A stretch of 16,723 nucleotides of DNA from Methylotenera_A sp046594885 (lineage in GTDB: Bacteria > Pseudomonadota > Gammaproteobacteria > Burkholderiales > Methylophilaceae). Made by a program: the position numbers and the translations under genes. Under the pieces are notes generated by a model. That model was given only the letters and a program-made list of their open reading frames with translations. It searched no databases and was not told the origin of the DNA. Of the stretch, positions 7,114 through 13,221 are shown in pieces; positions within the stretch are counted from its first letter, which is position 1, and the number at the start of each line of letters is the position of its first letter. The DNA is taken from NCBI GenBank assembly GCA_046594885.1, contig JBKJRD010000072.1, forward strand, positions 1 through 16,723, in the 5' to 3' direction.

Positions 7114-7881
7114 ATGGCCTTGGCAAAACGCATTATTCCTTGCCTGGATGTGACTGATGGTCGCGTGGTGAAAGGCATCAATTTTTTAGAACTGCGCGAT
7201 GCAGGAGACCCGGTTGAGATTGCCAAACGCTATGATGACCAAGGCGCAGATGAGCTTACGTTTTTAGATATCACGGCTAGCTCAGACAATCGTGGGCTAA
7301 TTTTACATATTATTGAGCAAGTGGCTAGCCAAGTATTTATACCATTAACAGTGGGCGGTGGCGTACGCAAGGTAGAAGATGTGCGGCGCTTATTAAACGC
7401 AGGCGCTGATAAAGTCAGTATTAACACCACTGCTGTGTTAAATCCGCAAATGGTACAAGATGCCGCCGCGCGCTTTGGCTCACAATGCATTGTGGTAGCC
7501 ATTGATGCAAAAAAGGTAGACAATCAAGCGTTCGAGTGGGAAGTATTTACGCATGGTGGCCGCAAAGCCACAGGCTTAGATGCAGTGAAATGGGCGCAAT
7601 ATATGGTGAGTCTTGGTGCAGGCGAATTGTTAGTCACCAGCATGGATAGAGATGGTACAAAAATTGGCTTCAATAACCCCTTAAACCGTGCGATTTCGGA
7701 CGCAGTAGATGTGCCATTAATTGCTTCTGGCGGTGTGGGCAATTTGCAGCATTTAGTCGATGGCGTCACCATTGGCGGCGCAGATGCAGTGCTGGCTGCC
7801 AGTATTTTTCATTATGGTGAATATACCGTAAGCCAAGCAAAAGAATATATGCGTAGCCACAATATTGAGGTGAGACTTTGA
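7114..7881 (+). CDS. hisF: Imidazole glycerol phosphate synthase, cyclase subunit HisF
   Basis: Uses ammonia from HisH and PRFAR to make imidazoleglycerol phosphate and AICAR. The 255-residue barrel starts MALAKRIIPCLDVTDGRVVKG with catalytic Asp12, and has Asp131 in VVAIDAKK. The phosphate loops are VGGGVRKVEDV (80-90) and ASGGVGN towards the C-terminus. The start is ATG 7114, 40 bp after hisA. The stop overlaps the hisI start by 4 bp (TTGA at 7878-7881), so the two are likely translationally coupled. Confidence 0.97.
   Translation: MALAKRIIPCLDVTDGRVVKGINFLELRDAGDPVEIAKRYDDQGADELTFLDITASSDNRGLILHIIEQVASQVFIPLTVGGGVRKVEDVRRLLNAGADKVSINTTAVLNPQMVQDAAARFGSQCIVVAIDAKKVDNQAFEWEVFTHGGRKATGLDAVKWAQYMVSLGAGELLVTSMDRDGTKIGFNNPLNRAISDAVDVPLIASGGVGNLQHLVDGVTIGGADAVLAASIFHYGEYTVSQAKEYMRSHNIEVRL
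7867..7874 (+). promoter_or_regulatory. Ribosome binding site that supports the hisI TTG start
   Basis: GAGGTGAG inside the end of hisF lies 7 nt (from GAGG) before the TTG at 7878. The hisI frame has a stop at 7866-7868 and no ATG or GTG before the conserved N-terminus, so this site decides the TTG start. Confidence 0.75.
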
Positions 7882-8264
7882 GCTGGCTAGATGAAATTAA
7901 TTGGGATGTAAACGGCTTGGTGCCAGTGATTACACAAGAATTTGGTACAGGAAAAGTATTAATGTTTGCTTGGATGAACCGTGAAGCTTTGCAACTAACC
8001 AGTGACACCAAACAAGCCGTTTACTGGTCACGCTCGCGCAATAAATTGTGGCGTAAAGGTGAAGAATCTGGCCATATTCAAAAATTACACGAAATTCGCT
8101 TAGATTGTGATGAAGATGTTATTTTGATTAATGTTGAGCAAGTCGGCGGCATTGCTTGTCACACAGGTAGACATAACTGCTTTTTTAAGAAGCTGGATAA
8201 TAATCAGTGGTTAATTGACCAAGCAGTGATTAAAAACCCAGACGAAATATACAAACATGAATGA
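7878..8264 (+). CDS. hisI: Phosphoribosyl-AMP cyclohydrolase
   Basis: Opens the adenine ring of phosphoribosyl-AMP; zinc and magnesium enzyme, here a stand-alone 128-residue domain with hisE separate, as is usual in betaproteobacteria. It uses TTG as start codon (7878), because a stop lies just upstream in frame and the next ATG would remove the conserved N-terminal 28 residues. Visible motifs are MFAWMNREAL (29-38), YWSRSRNKLWRKGEESGH (49-66), the metal-binding DCDEDVILI (76-84), and CHTGRHNCFF with Cys94 and Cys101, which with Cys77 are the zinc ligands of the family. It overlaps hisF by 4 bp and hisE by 8 bp. Confidence 0.96.
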   Translation: MSWLDEINWDVNGLVPVITQEFGTGKVLMFAWMNREALQLTSDTKQAVYWSRSRNKLWRKGEESGHIQKLHEIRLDCDEDVILINVEQVGGIACHTGRHNCFFKKLDNNQWLIDQAVIKNPDEIYKHE

Positions 8265-8574
8265 TGTATTAGCACGATTAAGTGAGTTGTTGGAACAGCG
8301 CAAAAGTGCTGATCCAGAATCGTCTTATGTGGCAAAACTGTATGCCAAAGGCATGGATAGCATACTGAAAAAAGTGGGCGAAGAGGCGACTGAAACGGTG
8401 ATTGCTGCCAAAAATGGTCACAAACAAGACATTATTTATGAAACCGCTGATTTATGGTTTCATACCTTGATTATGCTAGCCAAAGCCGACTTGAAGCTAC
8501 AAGATGTGTTAGATGAATTGGCGCGTCGTGAAGGCTTGTCTGGCATTGCAGAGAAAGAAAGTCGCAGCCAATAA
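8257..8574 (+). CDS. hisE: Phosphoribosyl-ATP pyrophosphatase
   Basis: Hydrolyses phosphoribosyl-ATP to phosphoribosyl-AMP and pyrophosphate, the second step of the pathway. The 105-residue all-alpha protein belongs to the MazG-like fold; the metal-binding acidic residues appear in KKVGEEATETVIAAKNG (38-54) and ETADLWFHTLIML (62-74). The ATG at 8257 overlaps the end of hisI by 8 bp, and its stop TAA shares a base with the ATG of hinT (TAATG at 8572-8576), so hisI-hisE-hinT should be translated in a coupled way. Length is normal for the stand-alone form. Confidence 0.95.
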   Translation: MNDVLARLSELLEQRKSADPESSYVAKLYAKGMDSILKKVGEEATETVIAAKNGHKQDIIYETADLWFHTLIMLAKADLKLQDVLDELARREGLSGIAEKESRSQ

Positions 8575-8900
8575 TGCGCACAGACTGCATTTTTTGTAAG
8601 ATTATTAACGGCGAAATACCTGCTAAAAAAATCTATGAAGACGATTGTTTTATTGCCTTTCATGACATTAAGCCGATGGCAAAAGTACATTTTTTAATCG
8701 TGCCAAAATTGCATTTTGAAACTTTAAAAGACTGCACGCAAGCGCATGAATCTTTATTGGGCAAAGCTTTATTGCTGGCGCCTAAACTGGCTCAAGAACA
8801 AGGCTTGCTTGGATTTAAAACGCTGATTAATACAGGGCGTGAAGGCGGTCAAGAAGTATTTCATCTTCATGTACATGTATTTGGCGGCGGCAATAGTTAA
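8574..8900 (+). CDS. hinT: HIT family purine nucleotide hydrolase (HinT-like)
   Basis: Histidine triad protein that typically hydrolyses AMP-lysine or AMP-NH2 type phosphoramidates; a small cytosolic dimer. The 108 residues include CIFCKIINGEIPAKKIYED at the N-terminus, INTGREGGQ (85-93) and the triad HLHVHV (97-102), where His99 is the expected nucleophile. The CxxC (Cys5, Cys8) is common in this subfamily. It is slightly shorter than E. coli HinT. The start is the ATG 8574 that overlaps the hisE stop. Its place between hisE and tatA is a standard betaproteobacterial arrangement; no functional link is implied. Confidence 0.94.
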   Translation: MRTDCIFCKIINGEIPAKKIYEDDCFIAFHDIKPMAKVHFLIVPKLHFETLKDCTQAHESLLGKALLLAPKLAQEQGLLGFKTLINTGREGGQEVFHLHVHVFGGGNS

Positions 8901-8930
8901 CCATAAAAATGGGTTAACTTTTATGGTTAA
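8896..8930 (+). repeat. Two mutually exclusive hairpins between hinT and tatA
   Basis: TTAACCATAAAA (8897-8908) and TTTTATGGTTAA (8919-8930) form a perfect 12-bp stem with a 10-nt loop. Inside it, GTTAACC (8896-8902) can instead pair with GGTTAAC (8912-8918). The left arm includes the hinT stop codon, and the tatA ribosome site AGGAG (8936-8940) follows directly. There is no T-tract after the stem, so it does not look like a Rho-independent terminator. Confidence 0.6.
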
Positions 8931-8946
8931 GTTTTAGGAGAACGTT

Positions 8947-9189
8947 ATGGGATCATTTAGTTTATGGCATTGGTTAATTGTTTTGTTGGTAGTGGTGCTG
9001 ATATTTGGCACAAAAAAATTGCGCAATATGGGCAGTGACGTGGGTGGCGCGGTGAATGAATTTAAAAAAGCCATGCAAAATGAACAAGATCAAAGCGCGC
9101 AAGATAAAGTTGCCAAAGAAGCTGCAAGCAGAGGCGCTGACACTAGCACAACTATTGAAGGCGAAGTGACCAGTAAGACCAAGCAATAA
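8947..9189 (+). CDS. tatA: Sec-independent protein translocase TatA
   Basis: Pore-forming subunit of the twin-arginine translocase, which moves folded proteins across the cytoplasmic membrane. The 80-residue protein has a short N-terminal membrane helix (about 6-20, WHWLIVLLVVVLIFG), the FGTKKLRNMG hinge, an amphipathic helix (about 27-45) ending in FKKAMQ, and a polar, probably unstructured tail. A clear Shine-Dalgarno AGGAG sits 6 nt before ATG 8947. It follows hinT after 46 bp, a gap that holds a hairpin, and precedes tatB by 21 bp. Confidence 0.96.
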   Translation: MGSFSLWHWLIVLLVVVLIFGTKKLRNMGSDVGGAVNEFKKAMQNEQDQSAQDKVAKEAASRGADTSTTIEGEVTSKTKQ

Positions 9190-9210
9190 GTCTGTTACTA
9201 AGCCCTCACC

Positions 9211-9651
9211 GTGTTTGGTATTTCTTTTTCAGAGCTATTCATCATCACCATTGTTGCTTTGATGGTGATTGGTCCAGAAAAGCTACCTAAGGTGGCGCGC
9301 ACGATTGGTGCGCTCACAGGTCGCGTTCAGCGCTATGTGGGGCAGGTTAAAGAAGAAGTGAGCCGCGAATTGCGATTTGAAGAATTGCAGAAGTTGCAGC
9401 AAGAAATTAAGCAGTCTGTAGATTTAGCGCAATCTAACATGCAACAGCAAGTGGCCACAATTGAAAATAGCATGATCGGCCAACAAGATGATGCAAAGCC
9501 TAAATTGGCTGAGCAAAAACCAGTGCGCAAGCCGCGAATTAACAAAGCAAAATCTGATGTGCACGCCTCAAAATTACCTGCATCAGATAAAACATCCATT
9601 AAAAAACTCGCTAAAAAAGCGGTTAACAAAATCAAAAAAGTTGAGATGTAA
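9211..9651 (+). CDS. tatB: Sec-independent protein translocase TatB
   Basis: Works with TatC as the receptor for twin-arginine signal peptides. The start is GTG 9211, giving MFGISFSELFIITIVALMVI, the standard TatB N-terminus; there is no ATG in frame that keeps it. It has one N-terminal helix (about 5-20), the GPEKLPKVARTIG hinge (21-33) and a long amphipathic helix with VKEEVSRELRFEEL (46-59). The last ~50 residues are lysine-rich and low-complexity, a variable part of the family. Length 146 is within the normal range. tatC begins 5 bp after its stop. Confidence 0.95.
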   Translation: MFGISFSELFIITIVALMVIGPEKLPKVARTIGALTGRVQRYVGQVKEEVSRELRFEELQKLQQEIKQSVDLAQSNMQQQVATIENSMIGQQDDAKPKLAEQKPVRKPRINKAKSDVHASKLPASDKTSIKKLAKKAVNKIKKVEM

Positions 9652-9656
9652 TCAAT

Positions 9657-10391
9657 ATGGGCACCCCAACGGAAAATTTTATTTCGCATTTGATTGAGCT
9701 ACGCAATCGTTTGCTTAGAATCGTGCTGGGTTTTGTGCTTGTTTTTATCTGTTTATTTCCGTTTGCCAATCAGATTTATGCGCTGCTCGCGGCGCCCATG
9801 CTGGCCAAACTGCCAGCTGGCGGGCAAATGATTGCAACCGCGGTGACAACACCTTTTTTTGTGCCAATGAAAGTAGCGATGCTGGCCGCTTTTGTGATTG
9901 CCTTGCCACATACTTTGTATCAAATGTGGGCATTTGTTTCGCCTGGTTTATACAGCCACGAAAAAAAACTCATGGTGCCAGTCATTATGATGAGCACAAT
10001 ATTGTTTGTGACCGGTATGGCGTTTGCTTACTTTGCGGTTTTTCCCACCGTGTTCGGTTTTATTGTGAATAGCGCACCAGTTGGTGTTTCTGTGATGACC
10101 GATATTGGTGAATATTTAGATTTCGTCATCACTTTATTTATGGCATTTGGCTTAGCTTTTGAAGTGCCTATTGCCGTTGTTTTAATTGCAAGGTTTGGCT
10201 GGGTGAGTGTAGCGCAATTAAAAGAAGCGCGCGGCTACGTTATTGTAGGGGCTTTTGTGTTGGGCGCTATTTTTACGCCACCCGATATTATTTCTCAATT
10301 TATGCTCGCAGTACCTTTGTGGATTTTGTATGAGTTGGGCATTGTTGTTGCGATGTACACCAAGCCTAAAATCAATTCCATCAAAGCATAA
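9657..10391 (+). CDS. tatC: Sec-independent protein translocase TatC
   Basis: Multispanning core of the Tat signal-peptide receptor. The 244-residue protein shows six hydrophobic segments. Two conserved acidic residues of the signal-binding site are visible: Glu14 in FISHLIELRNRLL and Glu102 in FVSPGLYSHEKK. The end of the last loops carries FTPPDIISQF. The ATG 9657 lies 5 bp after tatB. Downstream, only 16 bp separate it from the convergent protease gene; I see no terminator hairpin there. Confidence 0.97.
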   Translation: MGTPTENFISHLIELRNRLLRIVLGFVLVFICLFPFANQIYALLAAPMLAKLPAGGQMIATAVTTPFFVPMKVAMLAAFVIALPHTLYQMWAFVSPGLYSHEKKLMVPVIMMSTILFVTGMAFAYFAVFPTVFGFIVNSAPVGVSVMTDIGEYLDFVITLFMAFGLAFEVPIAVVLIARFGWVSVAQLKEARGYVIVGAFVLGAIFTPPDIISQFMLAVPLWILYELGIVVAMYTKPKINSIKA

Positions 10392-10407
10392 AATACAGGC
10401 GTAAAAA

Positions 10408-11568
10408 CTATCTTTTTGCAAGCATTGGCTTGGGTCTTTTACCAATAATCACCGGAATTTTGATTTCTTGACCTAATCTAACTACCGTTAATATCGCTTT
10501 TTCATTCGGTTTTAACACCGCAATAATATTGAGCATACCGCTACTATCAGTGACGACGCGGCCGTTAATTGCCAGTAGCACATCACCAGCCTTAATGCCA
10601 GCAGCATCTGCAGGGCTGTTACGTAACACACCAGCTATTAAAGAGCCTTCAGCTACGCTTAATTTAAATGATTCGGCCAGTTCTGGCGTAATATCTTGCG
10701 CTTCAATGCCAATCCAGCCACGCGTCACGGAACCGCTTGTCGCAATCTGTTCCATCACCTGTTTGGCTAAACTTGCTGGAATAGCAAAACCAATACCCAT
10801 AGAGCCGCCGCTGCGCGAGTAAATTGCGCTGTTGATACCAACCAAATTACCTTCAGTATCAATGAGTGCGCCGCCAGAATTGCCTGGGTTAATAGAAGCA
10901 TCCGTTTGAATAAAGTTTTCGAAGGTATTAATGCCCAAATGATTACGGCCAAGTGCACTCACAATGCCTTGTGTCACCGTTTGACCAACGCCAAATGGGT
11001 TACCAATCGCTAATACCACATCACCAATATCCAGTGTGTCTGCCGCAGCGAATGTGATATAAGGTAACTTTTCAGCATCTACTTTAATCAGCGCTAAGTC
11101 GGTTTCTGGGTCTGTGCCCACCACTTGTGCAGGTAATTTTCTGCCATCAGATAATAAAATCTCAATTTCATCTGCGCTAGCCACCACGTGGTCGTTAGTT
11201 AAAATCAAACCCTGGGCGCTAATAATCACGCCACTACCTAAACTATTCTCTGGTTGCTCATTCTCATCATCGAGTTGGTCGCCAAAAAAATGTCTAAACA
11301 ACGGATCATCTTTATACTGTTGATGCGGATTAACCAGCGCTTTTTGACTGGAAGTAAAAATATTCACCACCGCAGGCATGGCTTTTTTGGCCGCATCGCT
11401 GTAGCTACCAGTTTGGCTGGTGTTAATCGTTGCTTTCGATTCTACCTGTTGAATCACAATTGGTTCATGCGCAGCAGTTAGTAGCTGCGGATAGAATAAT
11501 CGCAACACAAATAGTAAACCCAAACAAGCAGTGACAGATTGCGCAAAAATAAGCCAGATTCTTTGCAT
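10408..11568 (-). CDS. Membrane-anchored serine protease with one PDZ domain (DegS/AlgW-like)
   Basis: HtrA-family periplasmic protease. Numbered from the ATG at 11568 (386 residues): an N-terminal hydrophobic segment (about 4-25) that looks like an uncleaved anchor, then a trypsin-like domain with the triad His127 in ILTNDHVV, Asp157 in DPETDLALIK and Ser231 in NPGNSGGALID, and a single C-terminal PDZ domain (about 285-375, GWIGIEAQ to VVRLGQ). One PDZ plus an anchor resembles DegS/AlgW, which start the sigma-E envelope stress cascade, rather than two-PDZ DegP/DegQ; the exact role is inferred. A GTG at 11595 would add nine residues, but a perfect minus-strand TATAAT at 11602-11597 places transcription start near 11590, inside that extension, so the ATG is preferred. 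Convergent with tatC, divergent from nif3. Confidence 0.93.
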   Translation of the reverse strand: MQRIWLIFAQSVTACLGLLFVLRLFYPQLLTAAHEPIVIQQVESKATINTSQTGSYSDAAKKAMPAVVNIFTSSQKALVNPHQQYKDDPLFRHFFGDQLDDENEQPENSLGSGVIISAQGLILTNDHVVASADEIEILLSDGRKLPAQVVGTDPETDLALIKVDAEKLPYITFAAADTLDIGDVVLAIGNPFGVGQTVTQGIVSALGRNHLGINTFENFIQTDASINPGNSGGALIDTEGNLVGINSAIYSRSGGSMGIGFAIPASLAKQVMEQIATSGSVTRGWIGIEAQDITPELAESFKLSVAEGSLIAGVLRNSPADAAGIKAGDVLLAINGRVVTDSSGMLNIIAVLKPNEKAILTVVRLGQEIKIPVIIGKRPKPMLAKR

Positions 11569-11591
11569 GGTATTAGCTGTTAAAATAATAT
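11563..11591 (+). promoter_or_regulatory. Candidate promoter for the nif3-like gene
   Basis: TTGCAT (11563-11568) and TAATAT (11586-11591), 17 bp apart, are a moderate match. The inferred start near 11598 would leave a leader of about 27 nt, including AAAGG before ATG 11625. The -35 overlaps the start codon of the divergent protease gene. Confidence 0.35.
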
Positions 11592-11596
11592 GCACA

Positions 11597-11602
11597 ATTA
11601 TA
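11597..11602 (-). promoter_or_regulatory. Candidate -10 box for the DegS/AlgW-like gene
   Basis: A perfect TATAAT on the minus strand (11602 to 11597) lies about 28 nt before ATG 11568. No good -35 hexamer is seen 16-18 bp upstream, so this is only a partial promoter match, or one that depends on an activator. Confidence 0.35.
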
Positions 11603-11624
11603 GGTGAAATAAAGGTAAAAACGC

Positions 11625-12386
11625 ATGAAATTAAACGACTTAACCAACTATTTAAACCAATTATTGCAGCCTGAAGGTTTTAACGACTATTGTCCAAATG
11701 GTTTGCAAGTAGAAGGTAGGCCAGATGTGCAGCGGATTGTGACTGGCGTAACTGCTAGTTATAACTTGTTAGAAGCGGCGTTAGCTGTAAAAGCCGATGC
11801 AATATTAGTGCATCACGGCTATTTTTGGCGTGGCGAAGCAGCGCCAATAGTGGGCATTAAAAAACGCCGTATTCAATTTTTGCTAGAGCACGACATTAAC
11901 TTATTTGCTTATCATCTACCACTGGATGCGCATGCTGAGCTTGGCAACAATGTGATGCTGGCTAAAAAGTTAGGCATTAGGGCAACTGGCTGGGCAGGCC
12001 AGAAAAATAAAAATGAGCCAAATATGCTGCTATTGGCGGAATTAACTCAGCCTTGCGCACTCAAAGATTTTGCACAAATGATTGATTTAAAACTAAATCG
12101 TGTTGCACAAGTGATTGGTGATGGTGAAAAATTAGTACAAAAAGTGGCGATATGTACTGGTGCTGCGCAAGGCTATATTGAACAAGCAGTTGCTGCTAAT
12201 GTGGATGTTTATATTAGCGGAGAAATTTCTGAGCCGACTGTACATATCGCGCGCGAAACAGGCGTGTCTTATATTGCAGCAGGCCATCACGCCACAGAAC
12301 GTTATGGCATACAAGCGTTAGGTGAGCATTTGGTGCAAAAATTTGGGTTAACGCATCACTTTATTGATTGCGATAACCCTGTTTAA
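11625..12386 (+). CDS. Nif3-like dinuclear metal-centre protein (YbgI family)
   Basis: Conserved hexameric protein with a two-metal site, often annotated as GTP cyclohydrolase 1 type 2; its physiological role is not settled. The 253 residues match the family throughout: GLQVEG near residue 26-31, His63-His64 in LVHHGYFW, His97 and Asp101 in YHLPLDAH, and His221 and Glu225 in GHHATERYG, which correspond to the metal ligands of E. coli YbgI. CTGAAQGYIEQAV (177-189) and ISGEISEPTVH (197-207) are further signatures. ATG 11625 is preceded by AAAGG. A position between the algW/degS-like gene and petA is common in betaproteobacteria. It is followed by a 170-bp gap carrying the pet promoter. Confidence 0.94.
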   Translation: MKLNDLTNYLNQLLQPEGFNDYCPNGLQVEGRPDVQRIVTGVTASYNLLEAALAVKADAILVHHGYFWRGEAAPIVGIKKRRIQFLLEHDINLFAYHLPLDAHAELGNNVMLAKKLGIRATGWAGQKNKNEPNMLLLAELTQPCALKDFAQMIDLKLNRVAQVIGDGEKLVQKVAICTGAAQGYIEQAVAANVDVYISGEISEPTVHIARETGVSYIAAGHHATERYGIQALGEHLVQKFGLTHHFIDCDNPV

Positions 12387-12428
12387 GGTTTAGTAAAAAG
12401 ACGATAATAATTGTTTTATTTCAAACAC

Positions 12429-12471
12429 TTATACAATTAAGTTTGGTTTATTTTCTGAATTAATTGTATAA
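12429..12471. repeat. 12-bp perfect inverted repeat at the petABC promoter
   Basis: TTATACAATTAA (12429-12440) and TTAATTGTATAA (12460-12471) are exact reverse complements, 19 bp apart. The right arm covers five of the six bases of the -10 box and the spacing is about two helical turns centre to centre plus, so it could be the site of a dimeric or looping regulator. It is not an obvious FNR (TTGAT-N4-ATCAA) or CRP site. An RNA hairpin role is unlikely, since it lies upstream of the inferred start. Confidence 0.6.
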
Positions 12472-12472
12472 T
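12443..12472 (+). promoter_or_regulatory. Candidate sigma70 promoter for petABC
   Basis: TTGGTT (12443-12448) and a perfect TATAAT (12467-12472) are 18 bp apart. Transcription would start near 12479 and leave a leader of about 78 nt before petA. It lies in the 170-bp gap after the nif3-like gene and overlaps the inverted repeat at 12429-12471. Confidence 0.6.
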
Positions 12473-12556
12473 CATGCGCTTTGCAATTAACCACTATTGA
12501 TTTAAAGCGCAATCATCAACAAAAATTACCCCAAAAAGGTAAGTTTAAGGACAACA

Positions 12557-13219
12557 ATGTCAGACAACAGCATTGACAAAGAGCACGTTAGCAATACTAA
12601 CCTTAGTAACCATGCACTTTCCTTTTCGGCACCCACAGCCGTTAATCAACAAAAACGTAAATTTTTAATTGCGGCAACTGCAGGTGTTGGCGCATTGGGC
12701 GCAGCAGCAGTTGCAGTGCCATTTGTAGGCAGCATGTTGCCAAGCGAGCGCGCAAAAGCAGCTGGTGCGCCAGTTGAAGTGGATATTAGCAAAATTGAGC
12801 CAGGCAGCATGATTACAGCCGAATGGCGTGGTCAGCCTGTGTGGATTATTAATCGCACCGATGAAATGACAGCGGAATTGCCAAAGCTTAACGATCAACT
12901 ATCTGACCCAAATTGTGAGGTTGCGCAACAGCCTGCGTATTGCAAGAATACTGGTCGTTCAATTAAGCCCAATATGGCAGTTGTCGTCGGCATTTGTACG
13001 CATCTTGGTTGTTCACCAACGGCTAAATTGCAGGCGGGTGGCGATATGGGTGAAAACTGGGCTGGCGGTTTTTTCTGTCCATGTCATGGTTCAAAATTCG
13101 ATTTAGCAGGCCGCGTGTTTAAAGGCTCACCCGCTCCGATTAATCTTGTTGTTCCGCCGTATCAATATTTAACTGAAACAACTCTGCTGATTGGTGTTGA
13201 TGCGAAAGCCGAGGCGTAA
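12557..13219 (+). CDS. petA: Ubiquinol-cytochrome c reductase iron-sulfur (Rieske) subunit
   Basis: Carries the [2Fe-2S] cluster of the bc1 complex and moves electrons from quinol to cytochrome c1. The 220 residues have the cluster box CTHLGC (147-152) and CPCHGS (174-179): ligands Cys147, His149, Cys174 and His177, disulfide Cys152-Cys176. A single N-terminal anchor (about 36-58) is preceded by a 32-residue polar extension. The Tat motif reads QKRKFLIAA, with Lys33-Arg34 where Arg-Arg is expected. Two further cysteines, Cys120 and Cys129, flank the segment EVAQQPAY. The start ATG 12557 has AAGGA upstream (in TTTAAGGACAACA). petB begins 2 bp after its stop. Confidence 0.97.
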   Translation: MSDNSIDKEHVSNTNLSNHALSFSAPTAVNQQKRKFLIAATAGVGALGAAAVAVPFVGSMLPSERAKAAGAPVEVDISKIEPGSMITAEWRGQPVWIINRTDEMTAELPKLNDQLSDPNCEVAQQPAYCKNTGRSIKPNMAVVVGICTHLGCSPTAKLQAGGDMGENWAGGFFCPCHGSKFDLAGRVFKGSPAPINLVVPPYQYLTETTLLIGVDAKAEA

Positions 13220-13221
13220 TC

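Noticed and set aside
11569..11595. Nine-residue extension of the DegS/AlgW-like protein from a GTG codon
   Set aside because: The likely transcription start lies inside this stretch and the hydrophobic anchor is already complete from ATG 11568.
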